From: Anastrepha obliqua
Lineage: Eukaryota > Arthropoda > Insecta > Diptera > Tephritidae
Length of the DNA: 64,000 bases
Direction of reading: 5' to 3'
Assembly (NCBI RefSeq): GCF_027943255.1
Contig: NW_026562179.1
Span: 5,892,501 to 5,956,500 of the forward strand
Each line of letters begins with the position of its first letter. The stretch's first letter is position 1. The position numbers and the translations under genes were made by a program. The notes under the pieces were generated by a model. The model did no database searches. It saw nothing but the letters and a program-made list of their open reading frames with translations, and had not been told where the DNA came from. Below, piece by piece: positions 10,433 through 23,264 of this stretch.

Positions 10433-12846
10433 TATGCAAATATATCAATAAAAGAAGTGACATGGCAGTATTTGGAAATCGAAATGATGAAATTACTAAT
10501 TACCAAATGGGAAGATACATTAGTAGCAACGAAGCAGTTTGGAGAATATTATCATTTCCGATTCATGATCGCCATCCAGCTGTTATTCATTTGTCAGTCC
10601 ATTTAGAAAATGAACAAAGTGTTTATTTCACTGAAAATACTGCTCATCTTTGTTGTACTTATCAGCAAGCAAGCAAAGAATTGAATTTGCTTGAAAATGA
10701 TAATGATTATCAGTAATATGTAGTGCATAGTGAAAGTAAGTGTTAAAACTACCAAGAAAGTGTTTTATTTGGTAAAGTGTTCAAGCGAAGCAGTTTAGAA
10801 GCATCAACCAAAGAGATAAAAAAGTGCGTCAGAAATATTTAAGAGAAGAGATTGTTTTCACATTTTCCAACGATATTTTCACGAAAAATTTACAAAATAT
10901 ATATTATATTAATTTTGCAAATGATTGATAACAAGTGAAACAATGAATAAATGGTGTGAAAAATACACACAACAGAAATCGGCAAAAATAATTAATATTT
11001 TAGAAGTTTTTACTTAGTTTTACTACTTTCCGTAGATATTTTCAAGAAAAATTTCAAAAATATATATTATTTTTGCTGATCATTTCCCATTTCTGTTCTG
11101 TGTAATTTTCATTTTAACGCGTGCTCACAGTTCAATTATATTTTTAAAAGATGGCGCTAACAGTATGTTAATTTGAATTCCAGTTTAAAAGCAAGAAAAG
11201 TAGCAATCAAGAGCTCAGAGTGACATAAAGAAGACCACTTTGATTCGGTAAAAGAAATGCCAAGAGGTAGAAGACATGCTAACATCGGACGTAATACACG
11301 TCACAATAGAAAAGTGCAAAATCACAGACAAAATGAAAGTGTGGAAAATCATGCTGATAGATTAAGTCAACAAAGAGATCGTACTAGGTCACGTTCTCAA
11401 AATCGGCCAATAAATATCAATTCTGTAAATTTGAATGGTGCAGCATTTCAATATAATCCACAACTTGATTATTCATCTCACAAATACGTTGTCATTGGAA
11501 GTATGGATAAAATTTGCGGATTTTGTCACGCATTGAAATTCAAAACTGAAACACCAGGCATGTGTTGCGCTGCAGAAAAAGTTCGTTTACCAGACATACA
11601 ATATCCGCCCGAACCATTAGGTACATTATTATCGGGAACATCACCCGATTCCAAACATTTTCTTGAATTGAATTTCCACATATAATTCATGTTTTCAAAT
11701 GACATCTTTTGGTGCTGGAAAAATTATAACCGATAACTTCATGCCAACGTTCAAGGTAATACATAAACTTCAACGTTCAACAACATTCGCTGACACATCT
11801 AATGAATCATTAGATTTTATGGACACAAATTATGGCTTTTTTCAGATTCAAGGGCAAGCATATCACTTAATAGGTTCATTACTACCACTACCCGATCAAG
11901 AGTCAAAATTTTTGCAAATTTATTTCATTAATGACAACGATGATGAACTTGAAGCACGGTGTGCATTTTCCAGAAATATAAACAGCGTCATTATGAGAGA
12001 GTTATAAGATTTATTACACACACACAATGTTTTGGTGCAAAGTTTTAAAACAACAATCGAAAGATTGCCATCTGATAATCATAAAATTAAAATTGATGCA
12101 AATAAAACGCCTGCCGGCGAACATCGTGGACTACACAATCAACCAACTTCAAGCAACGAGGTTGCAATTGTTTTATATCTGGAGATGAATTCCAACCAAG
12201 AGATATTGTTTTGCAAAGAAGAAATGATACACTGCAACGTGTTAATGAAACGCATCGAAAATATGATGCATTACAATATCCTCTTATGTTCTGTCCTGGT
12301 GAAGATGGTTATTCGATTGATATAAAACAAATAAATCCAGCAAATGGTTAAGAAACAAATAAAACTGTAAGCGCAATGAATTATTATGCATACAGAATCA
12401 TGATAAGAGAAAATCAAGAGAATCACATTTTAAAATGTCGTAAATTATTTTATCAGTATATTGTTGACATGTATGCGAAAATAGAAACAGAACGATTGAA
12501 TTACATTAGATTCAACCAAAGAAAATTACGCTGTGACGAATACATACATTTACGAGATGCAATTAACAACGATACCAACGTTAATAACATTGGTCAAATG
12601 GTAATATTACCTTCATCGTACACAGGCAGTCCAAGGCATATGCATGAATACGCCCAAGATGCAATGTGTTATGTCAGAAATTATGGTCGACCCGACTTTT
12701 TCATAACTTTCACATGCAATCTGAAATGGGATGATATTAAGAATCATTTATATACTGGGCAATCAGCTACTGATAGGCATGACATTACTGCAAGAGTGTT
12801 TAGACGAAAGCTACAGTCTCTAATGGATTTCATTGTAAAACATAAA

Positions 12847-13985
12847 GGCCCTTATTATGAGCAACATTCGATCTTCGACTGTAGTCGAAAGTGCTGATGG
12901 AACGAATTTTCATTTGGTATTATGGTGCTCATTCGTTGAAGAATAGGACTATTGTGAATTTCGATCGCTCGACGCATTTACAATAGATATTTTTTTCTCA
13001 GCTGATACAGCAAATCAAAATAAAAGTTAAAAAAAGTATTTTTTGTGAAAATGAGTACAACGGAGTTGTGGTTCGACGATTCATCGAACAATGAAAGATT
13101 AGTGGAATTAGCTAGAAGTAGAATAGAGTTAGGGGCGCATCCAACCCCCTAGAAATGGCTTCCACTGAGTAAGTTTAGAATTTTCAAAATGTGTTGGCGT
13201 GCTTAATATTATAGAATTTCCTTACAGATTTTTAAAGAACTTTAGATTATCTAAAGAGGCGTTTACTGTCCAGTACAGAAAACCAGTTGCAGCAGTGCAC
13301 CCGACCCAAATCCATTCCAAATATTTTAAAGAGACCCCCAACGATGATGCTGAAGATATTTAAGTGGAGTCAAATAACGGAGAAGCAGAAAACATAAGAA
13401 ATGAAATTCTTAGAATATATAGAAAAATCTAAAAAGTATTAAATAGAGACCTTTACGCCACTGTTTCTGTTTTATTTTTGTTTTAAATTTTCCTTATTCA
13501 AATATTCGTCATTCAGCAGCCCATACCTGCTAAGGGAAAATAAAAATGTAATTCTACAAACATCACAAAAAAACCATTATTAACCTTAATCCATTTTGCT
13601 GCCATTCTAACTGGTGGTCCCAATCAATTCAGCTCCGTGGTAAGCTCCTCCCATTTTTTTGCTGCTTGAACTTTGGTGCAAATCCCTTTTGCGAATTGTG
13701 GATTCTCTTCCATTAATGCAACTAGCCTTTCTAATTGCTGTTTGGTACTCACGACTTTCGACTTGCATAAAATTAACAAAATTAGTATATGTTTATTATT
13801 TGGTTACTATAAAACAATAAATAATCGCAAACAACTAACATTTTAACTAATTTTCCCACAATACGCTACACAATCGAAAGCAAAATTGCATTCGACTCTA
13901 AATTCGGTAAACAACGAAAATTTCGATAGAGTTGCACCGCTCATAATACCAAATTGACATTCGATTTTCGATCTTCGACAACCAG
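12847..13985 (+). mobile_element. PIF/Harbinger-type element, 3'-truncated, in copy 2
   Basis: Same left terminus, same internal frame and same truncation at CCAG as in copy 1, so it was carried along by the duplication and is not an independent insertion. The zeste-like Myb fragment lies at 13575-13752 on the minus strand. Confidence 0.8.
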
Positions 13986-14328
13986 ATATAAATGAAGATC
14001 AAAATTACATACCACTGTAACCAAAAACATGATTCATGGACCGTGTGGTACGTTAAATCAAAATTCTCCATGTATGGTTGATGGTAAATGTTCAAAAAAC
14101 TACCCAAGGCAATTAATTGCTGAAACAATGACTGGAAATGATGGATATCCATTGTACTGTAGAAGATCACCAGGAGATAATGGAAAAACAGTCACTGTGA
14201 AAATAAATAATCAAGATGTGGAGATCGATAACCGTTGGATAGTTCCGTATTCCAAATTATTATCGAAAACATTTAACGCACATATAAATGTTGAATATTG
14301 TAACTCCGTAAAATCCATCAAATACATA

Positions 14329-15639
14329 CTACTGTGCGCAAAAAGTAAGGTGAATTTGGTTGTGAAATGAAAAATCTTTATTTATTCTTGTAAATCAATT
14401 TCATCCCCTTCAAAATAATACCCTCCCGATGAAATACACTTACGCCAACGATTTTTCCAATCCCCGAAACATGCCAAATAGTCCATTTCCGGTATAGCCA
14501 TCAGCACCTTCTTCGATTCAGCTTTTATCTCCTCAATCGACTCGAATCGCGTTCCCCGGAGTGGTCTCTTGAGTTTTGGGAATAGCCAGAAGTCCCACGG
14601 AGCCAAATCAGGCGAATACGGTGGTTGCGGAACGATATGCGTGGAATTTTTGGCGAAATGGTCACGAAGAACGAGTGCAGTGTGAGACGGTGCATTATCG
14701 TGATGCAAAAACCAAGAGTTGTTGGCCCATAATTCTGGTCTTTTTAGACGAATTGCTTCACGTAAACGACGCATAACGCTCAAATAATATTCCTTATTAA
14801 CAGTTTGGCCAGGTGGGAGGAATTCATAGTGCACCACACCAGAAAATCGAAATAAACTGTCATCATGACCTTTATTTTTGAACGACCTTGACGTGCTCTT
14901 TTCGGTCTGGCCTCGCCTTTAGTACGATATTCGCTTGATTGGTCGGTTGTTTCAGGGTCATAAGAATAAGTCCAAGTCTCATCTCCCGTAATGATGCATT
15001 TGAGCTTGTCCTGATAGTCTGAAAGCATTGTTTCACACACATCAACGCGACGACTTTTTTCCAAGAAATTGAGAGTTTTCGGTACCAAAAGAGATTTGAC
15101 TTTTCGTAGGCCCAAATGGTCTTTCAAAATGGTTTTCACAGATCCTTCTGATATTCCGATCATATCAGAAAGGTCTTTAACAGCCAACCGACGATTTTTG
15201 AGCACTAACTCCTTCACTTTATTGACGTGTTGGTCATCTGTTGACGTCGATGGTCGTCCGGAGCGCTCCAAGTCATCAACACGTTCTCGACCCTCTTTGA
15301 AGCCTTTGTACCACTTATAAACATTTTTCTGCGACATGGTCGAATCACCAAATGCCTTCTGCAACATGCTAAACGTTTCCGCAGCCGAAATTTCATTCCA
15401 CAAACAAAATTTGATGGCACTTCTCTGCTCAATCAAATCAGACATTGTAAAAATCGAAAAATGCACTCTTGGTCGTTTAGTAAACACAAGCGTAAATATA
15501 TTACTGATAATGACATTCACATGAAAGTTGGCCCAGATGTTATTAACAGTGCTGCCAACTCATGAAAAAATAACTAGAGCGAAATTTTTATCCCGCGAAG
15601 TTTGACAAATAAATTCACCTTACTTTTTGCCCACAGTAG
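14329..15639 (-). mobile_element. mariner element in Helitron copy 2
   Basis: Same TA site, inverted ends and length as the copy-1 mariner; co-duplicated with the unit. Confidence 0.95.
14382..15445 (-). pseudogene. mariner transposase, one frameshift (copy 2)
   Basis: The two conceptual frames are identical to those of copy 1, including the frameshift between VYFDF and VHYEFLPPG, so the lesion predates the tandem duplication. Catalytic GDETW, HHDN and the third Asp in WDFWLF are all present. Confidence 0.92.
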
Positions 15640-18053
15640 TATGCAAATATATCAATAAAAGAAGTGACATGGCAGTATTTGGAAATCGAAATGATGAAAT
15701 TACTAATTACCAAATGGGAAGATACATTAGTAGCAACGAAGCAGTTTGGAGAATATTATCATTTCCGATTCATGATCGCCATCCAGCTGTTATTCATTTG
15801 TCAGTCCATTTAGAAAATGAACAAAGTGTTTATTTCACTGAAAATACTGCTCATCTTTGTTGTACTTATCAGCAAGCAAGCAAAGAATTGAATTTGCTTG
15901 AAAATGATAATGATTATCAGTAATATGTAGTGCATAGTGAAAGTAAGTGTTAAAACTACCAAGAAAGTGTTTTATTTGGTAAAGTGTTCAAGCGAAGCAG
16001 TTTAGAAGCATCAACCAAAGAGATAAAAAAGTGCGTCAGAAATATTTAAGAGAAGAGATTGTTTTCACATTTTCCAACGATATTTTCACGAAAAATTTAC
16101 AAAATATATATTATATTAATTTTGCAAATGATTGATAACAAGTGAAACAATGAATAAATGGTGTGAAAAATACACACAACAGAAATCGGCAAAAATAATT
16201 AATATTTTAGAAGTTTTTACTTAGTTTTACTACTTTCCGTAGATATTTTCAAGAAAAATTTCAAAAATATATATTATTTTTGCTGATCATTTCCCATTTC
16301 TGTTCTGTGTAATTTTCATTTTAACGCGTGCTCACAGTTCAATTATATTTTTAAAAGATGGCGCTAACAGTATGTTAATTTGAATTCCAGTTTAAAAGCA
16401 AGAAAAGTAGCAATCAAGAGCTCAGAGTGACATAAAGAAGACCACTTTGATTCGGTAAAAGAAATGCCAAGAGGTAGAAGACATGCTAACATCGGACGTA
16501 ATACACGTCACAATAGAAAAGTGCAAAATCACAGACAAAATGAAAGTGTGGAAAATCATGCTGATAGATTAAGTCAACAAAGAGATCGTACTAGGTCACG
16601 TTCTCAAAATCGGCCAATAAATATCAATTCTGTAAATTTGAATGGTGCAGCATTTCAATATAATCCACAACTTGATTATTCATCTCACAAATACGTTGTC
16701 ATTGGAAGTATGGATAAAATTTGCGGATTTTGTCACGCATTGAAATTCAAAACTGAAACACCAGGCATGTGTTGCGCTGCAGAAAAAGTTCGTTTACCAG
16801 ACATACAATATCCGCCCGAACCATTAGGTACATTATTATCGGGAACATCACCCGATTCCAAACATTTTCTTGAATTGAATTTCCACATATAATTCATGTT
16901 TTCAAATGACATCTTTTGGTGCTGGAAAAATTATAACCGATAACTTCATGCCAACGTTCAAGGTAATACATAAACTTCAACGTTCAACAACATTCGCTGA
17001 CACATCTAATGAATCATTAGATTTTATGGACACAAATTATGGCTTTTTTCAGATTCAAGGGCAAGCATATCACTTAATAGGTTCATTACTACCACTACCC
17101 GATCAAGAGTCAAAATTTTTGCAAATTTATTTCATTAATGACAACGATGATGAACTTGAAGCACGGTGTGCATTTTCCAGAAATATAAACAGCGTCATTA
17201 TGAGAGAGTTATAAGATTTATTACACACACACAATGTTTTGGTGCAAAGTTTTAAAACAACAATCGAAAGATTGCCATCTGATAATCATAAAATTAAAAT
17301 TGATGCAAATAAAACGCCTGCCGGCGAACATCGTGGACTACACAATCAACCAACTTCAAGCAACGAGGTTGCAATTGTTTTATATCTGGAGATGAATTCC
17401 AACCAAGAGATATTGTTTTGCAAAGAAGAAATGATACACTGCAACGTGTTAATGAAACGCATCGAAAATATGATGCATTACAATATCCTCTTATGTTCTG
17501 TCCTGGTGAAGATGGTTATTCGATTGATATAAAACAAATAAATCCAGCAAATGGTTAAGAAACAAATAAAACTGTAAGCGCAATGAATTATTATGCATAC
17601 AGAATCATGATAAGAGAAAATCAAGAGAATCACATTTTAAAATGTCGTAAATTATTTTATCAGTATATTGTTGACATGTATGCGAAAATAGAAACAGAAC
17701 GATTGAATTACATTAGATTCAACCAAAGAAAATTACGCTGTGACGAATACATACATTTACGAGATGCAATTAACAACGATACCAACGTTAATAACATTGG
17801 TCAAATGGTAATATTACCTTCATCGTACACAGGCAGTCCAAGGCATATGCATGAATACGCCCAAGATGCAATGTGTTATGTCAGAAATTATGGTCGACCC
17901 GACTTTTTCATAACTTTCACATGCAATCTGAAATGGGATGATATTAAGAATCATTTATATACTGGGCAATCAGCTACTGATAGGCATGACATTACTGCAA
18001 GAGTGTTTAGACGAAAGCTACAGTCTCTAATGGATTTCATTGTAAAACATAAA

Positions 18054-19192
18054 GGCCCTTATTATGAGCAACATTCGATCTTCGACTGTAGTCGAAAGTG
18101 CTGATGGAACGAATTTTCATTTGGTATTATGGTGCTCATTCGTTGAAGAATAGGACTATTGTGAATTTCGATCGCTCGACGCATTTACAATAGATATTTT
18201 TTTCTCAGCTGATACAGCAAATCAAAATAAAAGTTAAAAAAAGTATTTTTTGTGAAAATGAGTACAACGGAGTTGTGGTTCGACGATTCATCGAACAATG
18301 AAAGATTAGTGGAATTAGCTAGAAGTAGAATAGAGTTAGGGGCGCATCCAACCCCCTAGAAATGGCTTCCACTGAGTAAGTTTAGAATTTTCAAAATGTG
18401 TTGGCGTGCTTAATATTATAGAATTTCCTTACAGATTTTTAAAGAACTTTAGATTATCTAAAGAGGCGTTTACTGTCCAGTACAGAAAACCAGTTGCAGC
18501 AGTGCACCCGACCCAAATCCATTCCAAATATTTTAAAGAGACCCCCAACGATGATGCTGAAGATATTTAAGTGGAGTCAAATAACGGAGAAGCAGAAAAC
18601 ATAAGAAATGAAATTCTTAGAATATATAGAAAAATCTAAAAAGTATTAAATAGAGACCTTTACGCCACTGTTTCTGTTTTATTTTTGTTTTAAATTTTCC
18701 TTATTCAAATATTCGTCATTCAGCAGCCCATACCTGCTAAGGGAAAATAAAAATGTAATTCTACAAACATCACAAAAAAACCATTATTAACCTTAATCCA
18801 TTTTGCTGCCATTCTAACTGGTGGTCCCAATCAATTCAGCTCCGTGGTAAGCTCCTCCCATTTTTTTGCTGCTTGAACTTTGGTGCAAATCCCTTTTGCG
18901 AATTGTGGATTCTCTTCCATTAATGCAACTAGCCTTTCTAATTGCTGTTTGGTACTCACGACTTTCGACTTGCATAAAATTAACAAAATTAGTATATGTT
19001 TATTATTTGGTTACTATAAAACAATAAATAATCGCAAACAACTAACATTTTAACTAATTTTCCCACAATACGCTACACAATCGAAAGCAAAATTGCATTC
19101 GACTCTAAATTCGGTAAACAACGAAAATTTCGATAGAGTTGCACCGCTCATAATACCAAATTGACATTCGATTTTCGATCTTCGACAACCAG
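18054..19192 (+). mobile_element. PIF/Harbinger-type element, 3'-truncated, in copy 3
   Basis: Co-duplicated copy with the same CCAG truncation. The zeste-like Myb fragment lies at 18782-18959 on the minus strand. Confidence 0.8.
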
Positions 19193-19535
19193 ATATAAAT
19201 GAAGATCAAAATTACATACCACTGTAACCAAAAACATGATTCATGGACCGTGTGGTACGTTAAATCAAAATTCTCCATGTATGGTTGATGGTAAATGTTC
19301 AAAAAACTACCCAAGGCAATTAATTGCTGAAACAATGACTGGAAATGATGGATATCCATTGTACTGTAGAAGATCACCAGGAGATAATGGAAAAACAGTC
19401 ACTGTGAAAATAAATAATCAAGATGTGGAGATCGATAACCGTTGGATAGTTCCGTATTCCAAATTATTATCGAAAACATTTAACGCACATATAAATGTTG
19501 AATATTGTAACTCCGTAAAATCCATCAAATACATA

Positions 19536-20846
19536 CTACTGTGCGCAAAAAGTAAGGTGAATTTGGTTGTGAAATGAAAAATCTTTATTTATTCTTGTAA
19601 ATCAATTTCATCCCCTTCAAAATAATACCCTCCCGATGAAATACACTTACGCCAACGATTTTTCCAATCCCCGAAACATGCCAAATAGTCCATTTCCGGT
19701 ATAGCCATCAGCACCTTCTTCGATTCAGCTTTTATCTCCTCAATCGACTCGAATCGCGTTCCCCGGAGTGGTCTCTTGAGTTTTGGGAATAGCCAGAAGT
19801 CCCACGGAGCCAAATCAGGCGAATACGGTGGTTGCGGAACGATATGCGTGGAATTTTTGGCGAAATGGTCACGAAGAACGAGTGCAGTGTGAGACGGTGC
19901 ATTATCGTGATGCAAAAACCAAGAGTTGTTGGCCCATAATTCTGGTCTTTTTAGACGAATTGCTTCACGTAAACGACGCATAACGCTCAAATAATATTCC
20001 TTATTAACAGTTTGGCCAGGTGGGAGGAATTCATAGTGCACCACACCAGAAAATCGAAATAAACTGTCATCATGACCTTTATTTTTGAACGACCTTGACG
20101 TGCTCTTTTCGGTCTGGCCTCGCCTTTAGTACGATATTCGCTTGATTGGTCGGTTGTTTCAGGGTCATAAGAATAAGTCCAAGTCTCATCTCCCGTAATG
20201 ATGCATTTGAGCTTGTCCTGATAGTCTGAAAGCATTGTTTCACACACATCAACGCGACGACTTTTTTCCAAGAAATTGAGAGTTTTCGGTACCAAAAGAG
20301 ATTTGACTTTTCGTAGGCCCAAATGGTCTTTCAAAATGGTTTTCACAGATCCTTCTGATATTCCGATCATATCAGAAAGGTCTTTAACAGCCAACCGACG
20401 ATTTTTGAGCACTAACTCCTTCACTTTATTGACGTGTTGGTCATCTGTTGACGTCGATGGTCGTCCGGAGCGCTCCAAGTCATCAACACGTTCTCGACCC
20501 TCTTTGAAGCCTTTGTACCACTTATAAACATTTTTCTGCGACATGGTCGAATCACCAAATGCCTTCTGCAACATGCTAAACGTTTCCGCAGCCGAAATTT
20601 CATTCCACAAACAAAATTTGATGGCACTTCTCTGCTCAATCAAATCAGACATTGTAAAAATCGAAAAATGCACTCTTGGTCGTTTAGTAAACACAAGCGT
20701 AAATATATTACTGATAATGACATTCACATGAAAGTTGGCCCAGATGTTATTAACAGTGCTGCCAACTCATGAAAAAATAACTAGAGCGAAATTTTTATCC
20801 CGCGAAGTTTGACAAATAAATTCACCTTACTTTTTGCCCACAGTAG
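19536..20846 (-). mobile_element. mariner element in Helitron copy 3
   Basis: Same TA site and ends as in copies 1 and 2; co-duplicated. Confidence 0.95.
19589..20652 (-). pseudogene. mariner transposase, one frameshift (copy 3)
   Basis: Same two frames and same frameshift as copies 1 and 2. Confidence 0.92.
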
Positions 20847-21670
20847 TATGCAAATATATCAATAAAAGAAGTGACATGGCAGTATTTGGAAATCGAAATG
20901 ATGAAATTACTAATTACCAAATGGGAAGATACATTAGTAGCAACGAAGCAGTTTGGAGAATATTATCATTTCCGATTCATGATCGCCATCCAGCTGTTAT
21001 TCATTTGTCAGTCCATTTAGAAAATGAACAAAGTGTTTATTTCACTGAAAATACTGCTCATCTTTGTTGTACTTATCAGCAAGCAAGCAAAGAATTGAAT
21101 TTGCTTGAAAATGATAATGATTATCAGTAATATGTAGTGCATAGTGAAAGTAAGTGTTAAAACTACCAAGAAAGTGTTTTATTTGGTAAAGTGTTCAAGC
21201 GAAGCAGTTTAGAAGCATCAACCAAAGAGATAAAAAAGTGCGTCAGAAATATTTAAGAGAAGAGATTGTTTTCACATTTTCCAACGATATTTTCACGAAA
21301 AATTTACAAAATATATATTATATTAATTTTGCAAATGATTGATAACAAGTGAAACAATGAATAAATGGTGTGAAAAATACACACAACAGAAATCGGCAAA
21401 AATAATTAATATTTTAGAAGTTTTTACTTAGTTTTACTACTTTCCGTAGATATTTTCAAGAAAAATTTCAAAAATATATATTATTTTTGCTGATCATTTC
21501 CCATTTCTGTTCTGTGTAATTTTCATTTTAACGCGTGCTCACAGTTCAATTATATTTTTAAAAGATGGCGCTAACAGTATGTTAATTTGAATTCCAGTTT
21601 AAAAGCAAGAAAAGTAGCAATCAAGAGCTCAGAGTGACATAAAGAAGACCACTTTGATTCGGTAAAAGAA

Positions 21671-23264
21671 ATGCCAAGAGGTAGAAGACATGCTAACATC
21701 GGACGTAATACACGTCACAATAGAAAAGTGCAAAATCACAGACAAAATGAAAGTGTGGAAAATCATGCTGATAGATTAAGTCAACAAAGAGATCGTACTA
21801 GGTCACGTTCTCAAAATCGGCCAATAAATATCAATTCTGTAAATTTGAATGGTGCAGCATTTCAATATAATCCACAACTTGATTATTCATCTCACAAATA
21901 CGTTGTCATTGGAAGTATGGATAAAATTTGCGGATTTTGTCACGCATTGAAATTCAAAACTGAAACACCAGGCATGTGTTGCGCTGCAGAAAAAGTTCGT
22001 TTACCAGACATACAATATCCGCCCGAACCATTAGGTACATTATTATCGGGAACATCACCCGATTCCAAACATTTTCTTGAATTGAATTTCCACATATAAT
22101 TCATGTTTTCAAATGACATCTTTTGGTGCTGGAAAAATTATAACCGATAACTTCATGCCAACGTTCAAGGTAATACATAAACTTCAACGTTCAACAACAT
22201 TCGCTGACACATCTAATGAATCATTAGATTTTATGGACACAAATTATGGCTTTTTTCAGATTCAAGGGCAAGCATATCACTTAATAGGTTCATTACTACC
22301 ACTACCCGATCAAGAGTCAAAATTTTTGCAAATTTATTTCATTAATGACAACGATGATGAACTTGAAGCACGGTGTGCATTTTCCAGAAATATAAACAGC
22401 GTCATTATGAGAGAGTTATAAGATTTATTACACACACACAATGTTTTGGTGCAAAGTTTTAAAACAACAATCGAAAGATTGCCATCTGATAATCATAAAA
22501 TTAAAATTGATGCAAATAAAACGCCTGCCGGCGAACATCGTGGACTACACAATCAACCAACTTCAAGCAACGAGGTTGCAATTGTTTTATATCTGGAGAT
22601 GAATTCCAACCAAGAGATATTGTTTTGCAAAGAAGAAATGATACACTGCAACGTGTTAATGAAACGCATCGAAAATATGATGCATTACAATATCCTCTTA
22701 TGTTCTGTCCTGGTGAAGATGGTTATTCGATTGATATAAAACAAATAAATCCAGCAAATGGTTAAGAAACAAATAAAACTGTAAGCGAATTTATTGAATT
22801 ATTATGCATACAGAATCATGATAAGAGAAAATCAAGAGAATCACATTTTAAAATGTCGTAAATTATTTTATCAGTATATTGTTGACATGTATGCGAAAAT
22901 AGAAACAGAACGATTGAATTACATTAGATTCAACCAAAGAAAATTACGCTGTGACGAATACATACATTTACGAGATGCAATTAACAACGATACCAACGTT
23001 AATAACATTGGTCAAATGGTAATATTACCTTCATCGTACACAGGCAGTCCAAGGCATATGCATGAATACGCCCAAGATGCAATGTGTTATGTCAGAAATT
23101 ATGGTCGACCCGACTTTTTCATAACTTTCACATGCAATCTGAAATGGGATGATATTAAGAATCATTTATATACTGGGCAATCAGCTACTGATAGGCATGA
23201 CATTACTGCAAGAGTGTTTAGACGAAAGCTACAGTCTCTAATGGATTTCATTGTAAAACATAAA
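21671..23264 (+). pseudogene. Helitron Rep N-terminal half, tandem copy 4
   Basis: The N-terminal frames (21671-22099, 22113-22421, 22446-22739, 22794-23264) repeat those of copies 2 and 3, with the Tyr and Asp variants. A local difference at 22783-22794 (GCGAATTTATTGAA in place of GCGCAATGAA) removes the ATG seen in the others, so this frame has no ATG there. It contains the FFITFTCNLKWDD motif and ends at the PIF insertion after VKHK. Confidence 0.9.

Larger units (their letters stand above)
6050..10704 (+). pseudogene. Helitron Rep pseudogene, tandem copy 1
   Basis: Rep would nick and join single strands during rolling-circle transposition. The frame starts MPRGRRHANIGRNTRHNR at 6050 and passes a Cys/His cluster (CGFCH, CCAAEK). 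It breaks at 6478 and 6800, shifts again near 6960, resumes at 7169, and reaches the conserved FFITFTCNLKWDD motif. It is then cut by a PIF element at 7640. After a deletion it resumes at 8779 (MIHGPCGTLNQNSPCM) and runs to KSIKYI, where a mariner (9122-10432) splits the two catalytic tyrosines. CKYINK and the rest follow at 10435-10704, then the frame runs into the next unit. Dead at many points. Confidence 0.9.
11257..15911 (+). pseudogene. Helitron Rep pseudogene, tandem copy 2
   Basis: Same arrangement and same breaks as copy 1, shifted by 5,207 bp, with nested PIF (12847-13985) and mariner (14329-15639). The two replacements relative to copy 1 seen in the N-terminal frames are AFQYNP for AFQCNP and FMDTNY for FMETNY. 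The last frame (15627-15923) crosses the junction and stops in the leader of copy 3. Confidence 0.9.
16464..21118 (+). pseudogene. Helitron Rep pseudogene, tandem copy 3
   Basis: I see no difference from copy 2 when reading the two side by side, including the Tyr and Asp variants, the broken frames, and the nested PIF (18054-19192) and mariner (19536-20846). The frame at its end crosses into the leader of copy 4 at 21119. Confidence 0.9.
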
